DNA from: Microbacterium hydrothermale
Lineage (GTDB): Bacteria; Actinomycetota; Actinomycetes; Actinomycetales; Microbacteriaceae
Assembly (NCBI RefSeq): GCF_004854025.1
Contig: NZ_STGM01000001.1
Coordinates: 1 to 64,000, forward strand
Direction: 5' to 3'
DNA length: 64,000 bases
Shown: positions 18,042 through 25,493 of the stretch, piece by piece
How positions within the stretch are numbered: position 1 is the first letter of the stretch
Layout of the letters: the number at the start of each line of letters is the position of its first letter
Position numbers and translations under genes: made by a program
Notes under the pieces: generated by a model
Seen by the model: only the letters and a program-made list of their open reading frames with translations
Told to the model about the DNA's origin: nothing
Databases searched by the model: none

Positions 18042-19283
18042 TCAGTTCGAGCGCCCGTCGGGGTGCTCGTGCCGCGCGGCCGAGAGCGCCCCGGCGATCG
18101 CATCGCTGGCGTCTCCCCACCGCGCCACCGTGATCCGCTCGAGGCCCTGCCACCTCGCGGCGGTTCTCAGCTCGGCAGCCACGCGCTCCGCGGCATCCGG
18201 GGGGACGCCGTGCTCCCACCACGCCGACTGCACCCGCAGGGCGGAGCCCGCCCTGTCGGCTTTGAGGTCGAGCCGCCCGACGACGTCGTCGCCCACGAGG
18301 ACCGGGAGCGAGTAGTAGCCGAAGCGGCGTTGCGGGGCGGGGGTGTAGATCTCGATCCGGTAGTCGAAGTCGAACAGGCGCTCCGCCCGGTCGCGGAACC
18401 ACACGAGGGGATCGAACGGCGTGAGCAGCGCGGCGGCGTCGACCCGCCGCGGACGGGCGGCGTCGCGGTGCAGCCAGGCTGTCGCCGGGCGTCCGGCGAC
18501 GCTCCACCCCTGGACCTCGACCTGCTGGAGCTCGCCCGTGTCGACGAGGTCGCGGACCGCGGCGAGCACCGCGGGGCGGTCGCGGATGCGCCAGTAGTCG
18601 GCGAGGTCGGCCGCCGTCGCCACCCCGTAGGCCCGCGCGGCCCGGCGCACGAGTTCGGTGATGGCATCCTGTCGGGGAACAGCCGTCTCGAGAGCCGAGG
18701 GTGGAAGGACGTCGGATGCCAGGGCGTATCGCCGCTCGAACCCGCGGCGCCCCGCGATCGCGACCTCGCCGAACAGCCACAGGCGCTCGAGGCCGTTCTT
18801 GACGTCGTCCCACCCCCACCAGGACCCGCGCGAGCCGCTGCGCGCGTCGTGGTCGATCTCGGCCGGGCGCAGCGGTCCGCGGTCGGCGAGTTCGTCGCGG
18901 AGCCACTGCAGCAGCGGCCGGTGGGCCTGCGCCCAGTCGTCGTCGCCGTACTTGCGACGCAGGTCGTCGCGGCGGAACTGCAGCAGCGGCCAGTCGTCGG
19001 CGGGGACGAGCGACGCCACGTGCGCCCATGACTCCACCCAGCGCGGCCGACGGGAGAACGCGAGGGCATCGAGCAGGGACGTGTCGTACGCCCCGAGGCG
19101 GGCGAACAGCGGCATGTAGTGCGACCGGGAGAAGACGTTGACGGAGTCGATCTGCAGGATGCGCATGCGCGTCAGCGTCGCGGTGATTTGGCGCGTGCCG
19201 ACCGTCTCGGGCCGGGGGCGCGAGAACCCCTGCGCGGCGAGGGCGATGCGGCGCGCGTCGGCGCGACGGAGCGTCGTGGTCAT
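18042..19283 (-). CDS. winged-helix DNA glycosylase, YcaQ/AlkX (HTH_42) family
   Basis: A 413-residue protein of the HTH_42 superfamily, which repairs DNA interstrand cross-links and bulky alkyl adducts by unhooking damaged bases. The catalytic Q-hydrophobic-D motif is in RMRILQIDSVNVFSRSHY near residue 44; AlkZ-type relatives have Q-x-Q instead, so this belongs to the YcaQ/AlkX branch. Other family blocks include RPRWVESWAHVASLVP, WWGWDDVKNGLERLWLFGE and LLTPFDPLVWFRDRAERLF. On the minus strand TACGGT lies 7 bases before the ATG, suggesting a leaderless mRNA divergent from the AI-2E transporter. Confidence 0.92.
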   Translation of the reverse strand: MTTTLRRADARRIALAAQGFSRPRPETVGTRQITATLTRMRILQIDSVNVFSRSHYMPLFARLGAYDTSLLDALAFSRRPRWVESWAHVASLVPADDWPLLQFRRDDLRRKYGDDDWAQAHRPLLQWLRDELADRGPLRPAEIDHDARSGSRGSWWGWDDVKNGLERLWLFGEVAIAGRRGFERRYALASDVLPPSALETAVPRQDAITELVRRAARAYGVATAADLADYWRIRDRPAVLAAVRDLVDTGELQQVEVQGWSVAGRPATAWLHRDAARPRRVDAAALLTPFDPLVWFRDRAERLFDFDYRIEIYTPAPQRRFGYYSLPVLVGDDVVGRLDLKADRAGSALRVQSAWWEHGVPPDAAERVAAELRTAARWQGLERITVARWGDASDAIAGALSAARHEHPDGRSN

Positions 19284-19341
19284 GCCTTTCACCGTATCCA
19301 CCGCCTCCGACATCACAGCGTTCGCCGAGTGAGCGCGGCGG

Positions 19342-19347
19342 TAGGCT
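19342..19347 (+). promoter_or_regulatory. -10 box of the AI-2E family transporter
   Basis: TAGGCT lies exactly 6 bases before the ATG at 19354, so the transcript is probably leaderless. Confidence 0.6.
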
Positions 19348-19353
19348 GACGGG

Positions 19354-20544
19354 ATGAGTGGAACCGATCCCGAACCGCGCGGATCCTTCCTCGACGCCTT
19401 GAAACGGCGCACGGTTTCGAGCGATCTGCAGCCCCCCGTCCCGCCCGCCCTGCGGCAGGCCACGGCCTACGCGTGGCGGCTGCTCGTGATCGCCGCCGCC
19501 CTCGGCGTCGTGATCTTCCTCGTCATCCAGTTGAAGCTCCTCGTGGTGCCGCTGCTGGTGGCGATCCTGGTGACGGCCCTGGTCTGGCCGGGGTTCTCCT
19601 TCCTGCTGCGCCACCGCTGGCCGAAGTGGCTCGCGATCGTCGTGACGGTGCTCGGAACGATCGCGATCATCTCAGGCCTGGTGTGGCTGGCGGTGTGGCA
19701 GATCACGCGGGAGTTCGGATCGGTGCGCGAGCGCACGGTCGACGCGGTCTCGCAGTTCCGGCAGTACCTCATCGACGGACCCCTCCACCTCAGCGCCCAG
19801 CAGATCGACGACGGTCTGCGCCAGGCCGGCACCTTCCTGCAGCAGCAGGCGGAGGTGCTGTGGACCGGCGCGCTCGCGATCGGAACGACCCTGGGCCACG
19901 TCGGCACCGGAGTGCTGCTCACCCTGTTCATCCTGCTGTGCCTCCTCGCCGACGGGGGCGGGATCTGGCGGTGGACCACGCGGTTGTTCCCGCGCGTCGC
20001 GCGCCCCGCGGTCGACGGGGCCGGGCGAGCCGGATGGCGCACCGTGAAGAGCTACGCACGCACCCAGCTGCTGGTGGCCACGATCGATGCGATCGGCATC
20101 GGCCTCGGCGCGTTCCTGCTCGGCGTGCCGCTGTCGATCCCGATCGGCGTGCTGGTGTTCCTGGGAGCCTTCATCCCCTTCGTCGGGGCCGTCGCCACCG
20201 GCGCACTGGCCGTCTTCATCGCCCTCGTCTACAACGGGCCGCTCATCGCGCTCTTCATGCTCATCGTCGTCCTGGGCGTGCAGCAGATCGAGAGCCACAT
20301 CCTGCAGCCGATCCTGATGGGCTCCGCCGTCAAGGTGCACCCGCTCGCCGTCGTGCTCGTGGTCGCCGGTGGAGCGATGATCGGCGGCATCGCCGGCGCC
20401 CTCTTCGCCGTGCCGCTCGCGGCGTTCGTGAACGTCGTCGCGGTGTACCTCAGCTCGAAGGCGTGGCAGCACGAGGGCCAGGCCCTGGCATCCCGAGATC
20501 TCATCTGGCAGACCGTCCCGCGTGAGCGCGGAAGGAGATCATGA
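19354..20544 (+). CDS. AI-2E family transporter (UPF0118/YdiK-like)
   Basis: A 396-residue integral membrane protein. It has two N-terminal membrane pairs (about 42-95), a long extracytoplasmic helical region rich in QQ (about 125-170), then further membrane segments including the family block LGVPLSIPIGVLVFLGAF and the ESHILQPILMGSAVKVHPL motif near 310-328. The family includes sodium/proton antiporters and the AI-2 exporter TqsA, so the cargo cannot be inferred. Its stop overlaps the ATG of ilvA by four bases, making a two-gene unit. Confidence 0.92.
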   Translation: MSGTDPEPRGSFLDALKRRTVSSDLQPPVPPALRQATAYAWRLLVIAAALGVVIFLVIQLKLLVVPLLVAILVTALVWPGFSFLLRHRWPKWLAIVVTVLGTIAIISGLVWLAVWQITREFGSVRERTVDAVSQFRQYLIDGPLHLSAQQIDDGLRQAGTFLQQQAEVLWTGALAIGTTLGHVGTGVLLTLFILLCLLADGGGIWRWTTRLFPRVARPAVDGAGRAGWRTVKSYARTQLLVATIDAIGIGLGAFLLGVPLSIPIGVLVFLGAFIPFVGAVATGALAVFIALVYNGPLIALFMLIVVLGVQQIESHILQPILMGSAVKVHPLAVVLVVAGGAMIGGIAGALFAVPLAAFVNVVAVYLSSKAWQHEGQALASRDLIWQTVPRERGRRS

Positions 20545-21770
20545 ACGACACTCCCACCCTGGCCGAGTTCGAGGATGCCGCGCAGGAGCTGCGCGGCATC
20601 ATCACGCGCACGCCCCTCGACGAGTCGCTGCACCTGACCGACCTGCTCGGCGTGCCCGTGAACCTCAAGCTCGAGAACCTCCAGCGCACCGGCTCGTTCA
20701 AGATCCGCGGGGCGACCTACCGGCTCTCGCGGCTGACGGCCGAGGAGCGCGCGCGCGGTGTCGTGGCGGCATCCGCCGGCAACCACGCGCAGGGCGTCGC
20801 CCTGGCAGCGCAGCAGCTCGGTATCGCCGCGACGATCTTCATGCCGCTCGGGGTCCCCGTGCCCAAGCTCCTCGCGACGCGCGGCTACGGCGCCGAGGTC
20901 ATCCTCGAGGGGGCGACCGTCGAGACCCCGCTCCGCCTGGCGGCCGAGTTCGCCGAGCGCACGGGCGCCGTGCTCATCCACCCCTTCGACCACCGCGACA
21001 TCGTGGTCGGCCAGGGGACGCTGGGGCTCGAGCTCGTCGAAGACATGCCCGACCTCGAGACCGTGATCGTGGGCATCGGCGGCGGCGGCCTGGCCGCCGG
21101 CGTCGCCGCGGCGGTCAAGGCGCGAGCGGCCGCCGAGGGACGCGAGGTGCGCATCATCGGCGTGCAGGCGCACAACTCCGCCGCGTACCCGACGTCGCTG
21201 GCCGCGGGATACCCGATGCAGGTCGAGACGACGCCGACGATCGCCGACGGCATCGCCGTCGCCCGCCCCGGCGATCTCCCCTTCGAGCTCATCCGGCAGT
21301 ACGTCGACGAGGTCGTGACCGTCACCGAGGACGACATCGCGCGTGCCCTGCTCGTGCTCCTCGAACGGGCGAAGCAGGTCGTGGAGCCCGCCGGAGCCGT
21401 CGGTGTGGCCGCGATCCTCGCCGGCAAGGTGAAGGCCAGCGGCCCGACGGTGACGATCCTCTCGGGCGGCAACATCGATCCGCTGCTGCTGCAGCGTGTC
21501 GTGGCGCACGGGCTGTCGGCATCCGGTCGATACATGTCGCTGCGCATCCCGCTTCCCGACCGCCCGGGCCAGCTGGCGCGCGTGTCGGAACTGCTCGCCC
21601 AGGTGGGGGCGAACGTGATCGAGGTGCTGCACACGCGGCACGGCCAGGGCCTCCAGATCAGCGAGGTGATCCTCCAGCTGAGCGTCGAGACGCGGGGCGC
21701 GGAGCATCGCGCGCTGGTCATCAAGACGCTTGAGGACGCCGGCTTCGTGGCCACTGTCGTACCCGACTGA
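20541..21770 (+). CDS. ilvA: threonine ammonia-lyase with C-terminal ACT domain
   Basis: A PLP enzyme that deaminates threonine to 2-oxobutanoate, the first step towards isoleucine. The PLP lysine is in LENLQRTGSFKIRGATYRL near residue 53, the glycine-rich phosphate loop in IGIGGGGLAAGVAAAV near 175-190, and a C-terminal ACT domain (GRYMSLRIPLPDRPGQLARV, about 328 onward) suggests amino-acid regulation. The 409-residue length matches the short form with one ACT-like domain. It is translationally coupled to the transporter upstream, and no terminator is obvious before the repeats that follow. Confidence 0.95.
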   Translation: MNDTPTLAEFEDAAQELRGIITRTPLDESLHLTDLLGVPVNLKLENLQRTGSFKIRGATYRLSRLTAEERARGVVAASAGNHAQGVALAAQQLGIAATIFMPLGVPVPKLLATRGYGAEVILEGATVETPLRLAAEFAERTGAVLIHPFDHRDIVVGQGTLGLELVEDMPDLETVIVGIGGGGLAAGVAAAVKARAAAEGREVRIIGVQAHNSAAYPTSLAAGYPMQVETTPTIADGIAVARPGDLPFELIRQYVDEVVTVTEDDIARALLVLLERAKQVVEPAGAVGVAAILAGKVKASGPTVTILSGGNIDPLLLQRVVAHGLSASGRYMSLRIPLPDRPGQLARVSELLAQVGANVIEVLHTRHGQGLQISEVILQLSVETRGAEHRALVIKTLEDAGFVATVVPD

Positions 21771-21810
21771 CGTCGGCCGCGGCGGCCCTTGCGGGAGGCC
21801 TGTGCCGTCG

Positions 21811-22080
21811 TCGTGTCCTCCGCGATTCGCGCAGGCTCAGTTGCGCGGCCGTGATTCGGGCTGAGGCTGTGCGGATGGCTGAGGTCGTGCGAGTGGCTGA
21901 GGGTGTGCGTGGGTCATGTCTTCAGGGATTCGCGCAGGCTCAGCTGTGGGGCCGTGGTTTGGGGAGACATTGTGCGGATCGCTGAGGGTGTGCGTGAGTC
22001 ATATCCTCCGGGATTCGCGCAAGCTCAGCTGTGCGGCCGTGATTCGGGCTGAGGCTGTGCGGATCGCTGAGGTCGCGCGG
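21811..22080. repeat. cluster of three palindromic intergenic repeats
   Basis: The motif GATTCGCGCAGGCTCAG occurs at 21824 and 21927 and, with one change, at 22012. In the first and third copies it is followed about 20 bases later by CTGAGGCTGTGCGGATC, its approximate reverse complement (14 of 17 bases), so each copy can form a stem-loop. Copies 2 and 3 also share a leading GGGTGTGCGTG and sit 85 bp apart. A fourth, diverged copy is near 57067. This fills most of the 401-base gap between ilvA and greA, where I see no gene. Confidence 0.9.
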
Positions 22081-22115
22081 GCGACCGCGACCGCGCCGGC
22101 ACGAACCCAGAGACG

Positions 22116-22159
22116 CCGCGAGCCGCCCACCCCGCGGAACTCGGGGGAGCGGCTCGCGG
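22116..22159 (-). terminator. terminator of greA
   Basis: CCGCGAGCCGC at 22116-22126 pairs perfectly with GCGGCTCGCGG at 22149-22159, just beyond the greA stop on the minus strand. Confidence 0.8.
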
Positions 22160-22171
22160 ACGGTGCGGGGC

Positions 22172-22663
22172 TTACTGGCCCGAGTACGTCTCGACCTTGA
22201 CGATCTCGACCGAGATCTCCTTGCCGTTCGGGGCGGTGTACGAGCCCTTGTCGCCCTCCTTGAGGCCGAGGATCGCGGCGCCGAGCGGGGAGGCCTCGCT
22301 GTAGACGTCGAGCTCGGAGTTGGCGGCGATCTCGCGGTTGCCGAGGAGGAACTTCTCCTCGCCGCCGGCGACGATCGCGGTCACGACGGTGCCGGATTCC
22401 ACGACGCCGTGGCTCTCGGGCGCCTCGCCGACCTTCGCGTCCTTGAGCAGCTGCTGCAGGGTGCGGATGCGCGCCTCCTGCTTGCCCTGCTCGTCTTTGG
22501 CCGCGTGGTAGCCGCCGTTCTCCTTAAGGTCTCCCTCTTCGCGGGCGGCCTCGATGCGCTTGGCGATCTCTTCGCGACCCGTGGTCGACAGGTGCTCGAG
22601 CTCGTTGGCCAGGCGGTCGTAGGCGTCTTGCGTGAGGAACGTCACCTGAGCGTCGTTGGACAC
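22172..22663 (-). CDS. greA: transcription elongation factor GreA
   Basis: GreA rescues backtracked RNA polymerase by stimulating transcript cleavage through the secondary channel. The 163-residue product has the N-terminal coiled coil (LTQDAYDRLANELEHL, then REEIAKRIEAAREEGDLKENGGYHAAKD, with the acidic tip in between) and the FKBP-like C-terminal domain ending in VKVETYSGQ. GTG at 22663 is chosen because AAGGAG lies five bases upstream; the longer open frame to 22795 has no family similarity. It lies downstream of the DUF4307 gene on the same strand. Confidence 0.97.
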   Translation of the reverse strand: MSNDAQVTFLTQDAYDRLANELEHLSTTGREEIAKRIEAAREEGDLKENGGYHAAKDEQGKQEARIRTLQQLLKDAKVGEAPESHGVVESGTVVTAIVAGGEEKFLLGNREIAANSELDVYSEASPLGAAILGLKEGDKGSYTAPNGKEISVEIVKVETYSGQ

Positions 22664-22769
22664 GGTTACTCCTTCGTCGAGGCGCTGACGGCGTGCGTTG
22701 TCTGGCCGTCGGCGGGGGATATGTCGAACGCCCCGGCATCGTGCCGGGGCGCGTCGTGATTCCGCGAGT

Positions 22770-23165
22770 TTACGGCACCCAGCAAGCGTTGACAAAACCC
22801 GTGGTCGCCAACGACAGCGTCGGGATCTGCTCCGTGAACGCCCGCGTGTGGTCGTCGGATGCCGGGTACTCCACGACCCGCCAGCCCACGGTGCCGTGCT
22901 CCTCGTCGCGGGCTTCGAGGGCGCAGGCGACGGGGCGGCCGGTCGGCGCGGTGATCTGGAACGACGCCGTGACGGTGCGGTCGTCGACGACGGTGTATCC
23001 GGTGTCGGTCGCCGTGACGGAGTTCAGGCTGCTCGACACGGTCGTCCAGCCGAGGAAGCCGATGGCTCCGAGCGCGAGGACGCCGACGACGGACCAGCCC
23101 ACGATGCGGCGCCGCGGGGAGCGCGTGCGCCCGTAACGTTCGTCGAGGTCGGCTTGCGTCGTCAT
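22770..23165 (-). CDS. DUF4307 family membrane protein
   Basis: A 131-residue actinobacterial protein with an Arg-rich N terminus (LDERYGRTRSPRRR), one membrane helix (about 22-43, WSVVGVLALGAIGFLGWTTV) and an extracytoplasmic beta-rich domain (VTASFQITAPTGRPVACALE) with two cysteines near 83 and 128. Its function is unknown. In many relatives it lies near greA and a mycothiol amidase gene; here greA is next but no amidase is in the window. GGAGAGA precedes the ATG. Confidence 0.9.
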   Translation of the reverse strand: MTTQADLDERYGRTRSPRRRIVGWSVVGVLALGAIGFLGWTTVSSSLNSVTATDTGYTVVDDRTVTASFQITAPTGRPVACALEARDEEHGTVGWRVVEYPASDDHTRAFTEQIPTLSLATTGFVNACWVP

Positions 23166-23232
23166 GCTCTCTCCGGGCTTTAGGCTGGACTTCCAGGCTA
23201 CGCGCTTCCGTCCGCCCCGAAGGACTCGACCC

Positions 23233-23508
23233 ATGCACCCCGTGATCGTCGCCCTCGCGACAACGCCCTCCCCGGCCGTCACCCCCGACGAGTCGATCGT
23301 CACGCCCGGGCCCCTCGGATTCGCCGCGATCGCGTTCATCGGCGTGGCCGTGTTCCTGCTCGTGTGGGACATGCTGCGTCGAATCCGTCGCGGCCGGTAC
23401 CGCGAAGAGGTCAACGCCGAGCTGGACGCCGAGGAGCAGGCGATCGCCGCCCAGCGCGCGTCCGACGTCGACGACGAAGACATCGACCCCGCCGCCCCTC
23501 GCCGCTGA
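23233..23508 (+). CDS. small membrane protein of unknown function
   Basis: A 91-residue protein with one membrane helix (LGFAAIAFIGVAVFLLVWDM, about 28-47), then a basic patch RRIRRGRYREEV and an acidic C-terminal tail. I do not recognise a named family. It is divergent from the DUF4307 gene with only about 70 bases between starts, so the two may share regulation. Codon use looks typical of the region and supports a real gene. Confidence 0.75.
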   Translation: MHPVIVALATTPSPAVTPDESIVTPGPLGFAAIAFIGVAVFLLVWDMLRRIRRGRYREEVNAELDAEEQAIAAQRASDVDDEDIDPAAPRR

Positions 23509-23550
23509 CCTGCGGCCGCGGGCGCGCGGCATCCGCTACCCGCCTCGCGT

Positions 23551-23606
23551 GAGTCGCCACGACGTGTCGCTTCGCAGGGGTCGGAAGCGACAAGTTCTGG
23601 CGACTC
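23551..23606. repeat. 22-bp inverted repeat between convergent genes
   Basis: Bases 23551-23572 are reverse-complementary to 23585-23606 with three mismatches (core arms GAGTCGCCA and TGTCGCTT), around a 12-base loop. It lies between the ends of the small membrane gene and the hemolysin III gene. It may act as a bidirectional terminator, though its A/T content is high for that and it looks like a mobile intergenic repeat. Confidence 0.8.
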
Positions 23607-23612
23607 GCTCGC

Positions 23613-24338
23613 TCAGCCCCCGTGGTACGCCGGGGCGAGGGCGATCAGCAGGCACGCCGTCCAGTGGCACAGGAAGGCGAGGACCGTGCACACGTGGAAG
23701 ATCTCGTGGAAGCCGAAGTGGCCCGGCCACGGGTTGGGCTTCTTGATCGCGTAGACGATCGCCCCCGCGGTGTAGAGCAGTCCGCCCACGACGACGAGGA
23801 CCATCATCGCGACGTTCGCCGCGAGCAGATCGCCGAGGTACATCACCGCCGCCCACCCGAGGGCGAGGTACAGCGCGACGTACAGCCATCGCGGGGCGTT
23901 GATCCAGAAGACGCGGAACAGGATGCCGAGGATCGCCCCGCCCCACACGATCGACAGCAGCAGCACCGTCTTGGGCGTGGGCAGCGCGAGGACCGCGAGC
24001 GGGGTGTAGGTGCCGGCGATCAGCAGGAGGATGTTCGCGTGATCGATGCGCTTGAGCACCGCGAGGGTCTTCGGCTTCCAATGGAACCGGTGGTACAGCG
24101 CGGAGTTGCCGAAGAGGAGCATCGACGTGGCCATGAACACCGCCGCCGCCCACTTGCCCGGCGTCCCCTGCGCGAGGGCGATGAGCACGATTCCGGCGGC
24201 GATCGCGACGGGGAACGTACCGGCGTGGATCCATCCGCGCCACGTGGGCTTGAGTTCGGCCTGCGCGCCGACCGCTCCCGCTTCGAGCAGGGGCAACTGC
24301 GGCATCTCGGGGCCGTCTGTCGGGGTTCGCGGGCTCAC
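23613..24338 (-). CDS. hemolysin III/PAQR family membrane protein
   Basis: A 241-residue seven-helix protein of the HlyIII/YqfA (PAQR-like) family. The conserved metal-site residues are visible: the Ser/His pair in SALYHRFHWKP, the Asp in KRIDHANILLLIAGTYTP, and the C-terminal HEIFH motif (FGFHEIFHVCTVLAFLCHW). Bacterial members have unsettled roles in membrane fluidity or lipid turnover. The start is uncertain: GTG at 24338 has a GAGGAG that abuts it too closely, and ATG at 24305 (MPQLPLLEAG) would also work, giving 230 residues. Confidence 0.9.
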   Translation of the reverse strand: MSPRTPTDGPEMPQLPLLEAGAVGAQAELKPTWRGWIHAGTFPVAIAAGIVLIALAQGTPGKWAAAVFMATSMLLFGNSALYHRFHWKPKTLAVLKRIDHANILLLIAGTYTPLAVLALPTPKTVLLLSIVWGGAILGILFRVFWINAPRWLYVALYLALGWAAVMYLGDLLAANVAMMVLVVVGGLLYTAGAIVYAIKKPNPWPGHFGFHEIFHVCTVLAFLCHWTACLLIALAPAYHGG

Positions 24339-24449
24339 TCCTCGACAGTACGTCCGGGCCCATGCCGCCGGGGGAACATGGGGGCAGCGCTCACCCTTCC
24401 CCCAGGAAGCACCACCCTGATCCGATGCGTTCCGCGGCTCCCGACGCGG

Positions 24450-24455
24450 TAGCGT
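24450..24455 (+). promoter_or_regulatory. -10 box of the cis-prenyltransferase gene
   Basis: TAGCGT lies 6 bases before the GTG at 24462, which suggests a leaderless transcript. Confidence 0.55.
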
Positions 24456-24461
24456 AGGCGG

Positions 24462-25244
24462 GTGGCGCGCGTGTGGAGGAACGAGGGGCGGGGTCCGCTC
24501 TACCGTCTCTACATCTCGCGCCTGCGGCGCCGCATGCCGGCCACCGTGCCGCATCACGTCGCCATGATGATCGACGGCAACAGGCGCTGGGCCCGACAGC
24601 TCGGGTACGACAGCGCCGCGCACGGCCATCGGGCCGGTGCCGCCAAGATGCACGAGTTCCTGCGGTGGTGCGACGACCTCGGCATCGAGGTCGTGTCGCT
24701 GTACCTGCTGTCCAACGACAACCTCGTCAAGCGCGACAGCAAAGAACTGCAGGACCTGCTCGAGATCATCGCCGAGCTCGCGGGCGAACTCTCGCGCGAG
24801 CCGAACTGGCGCGTGCAGCACGTCGGGCGCGCCGAGGGGCTGCCGCCGGAGCTGGCGGAGGTGCTGCACGAGGCGACCGAGCGCACCCGCGGACACCGGG
24901 GCCTGCACGTCAACCTCGCGGTCGGCTACGGGGGGCGCAGCGAGATCGTGGATGCCGTCCGCTCGATCATCGTCAAGCACGACGAATCCGGGGGATCGCT
25001 CGAAGAGCTCGCCGACAGTCTCACCCCCGAGCAGATCGGCGAGCACCTCTACACCGGAGGCCAGGCCGATCCGGACCTCGTCATCCGCACGTCGGGGGAG
25101 CAGCGGCTCAGCGATTTCCTCCTCTGGCAGTCCGCGCACTCGGAGTTCTACTTCGTCGAGGCGCTCGGACCCGACCTGCGCGAGGTCGACTTCCTGCGCG
25201 CGATCCGCGACTTCGCAGCCCGCGACCGTCGCTTCGGTCAGTGA
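24462..25244 (+). CDS. uppS: isoprenyl transferase (cis-prenyltransferase, UppS family)
   Basis: Extends isopentenyl diphosphate onto allylic diphosphates in cis, making the polyprenyl carrier lipid for cell-wall synthesis. The 260-residue protein shows the catalytic block HHVAMMIDGNRRWARQLGY (Asp near 38), GHRAGAAKMHEFLRW, VSLYLLSNDNL, the C-terminal LVIRTSGEQRLSDFLLWQ and YFVEALGPDLREVDF. Actinobacteria often have two such enzymes of different chain length, so the exact product is not certain. GTG at 24462 is preferred for its promoter spacing; a GTG three codons on is possible. Confidence 0.93.
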   Translation: MARVWRNEGRGPLYRLYISRLRRRMPATVPHHVAMMIDGNRRWARQLGYDSAAHGHRAGAAKMHEFLRWCDDLGIEVVSLYLLSNDNLVKRDSKELQDLLEIIAELAGELSREPNWRVQHVGRAEGLPPELAEVLHEATERTRGHRGLHVNLAVGYGGRSEIVDAVRSIIVKHDESGGSLEELADSLTPEQIGEHLYTGGQADPDLVIRTSGEQRLSDFLLWQSAHSEFYFVEALGPDLREVDFLRAIRDFAARDRRFGQ

Positions 25245-25408
25245 CGCCGGCGCTCGCGATCGAGCGGAGCGCGGCATACTGAGCTGAATCATCTGCTCGA
25301 CGGAATCCGCGTGTTCCCGCTGTTCACGAACTCGTCATATTCGCGGCGTGTTAACGACCCGAGGCGGTGCTCGGGGGACGTACGGTGATCTCATCGGACA
25401 CGGAGTCC

Positions 25409-25479
25409 GGTCGAGTCGACCTTCGGATCGCGACTCGTGACCCACAGGTCGACTCGTGACAACCGGGTGGAACACCCGG
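25409..25479 (+). promoter_or_regulatory. structured leader of the PIN-PhoH gene
   Basis: Three elements lie close together: the palindrome GGTCGA-G-TCGACC (25409-25421), an 11-bp direct repeat CGACTCGTGAC (25431-25441 and 25450-25460) and a tight hairpin CCGGGTG-GAA-CACCCGG (25463-25479) that ends 14 bases before the GTG start. The hairpin is close enough to the ribosome binding site to affect initiation. A 24-codon open frame (GTG at 25385 to TGA at 25459) overlaps the repeats; whether it is translated is unknown. Confidence 0.5.
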
Positions 25480-25493
25480 GTCGGGAGTGGGTT

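Noticed and set aside
21811..22080. CRISPR array
   Set aside because: Only three imperfect units with unequal spacing (103 and 85 bp), similar inter-unit sequence and no cas genes.
21916..22200. 94-codon open frame in the repeat cluster after ilvA
   Set aside because: Made of the palindromic repeat units and the greA terminator; composition is not protein-like.
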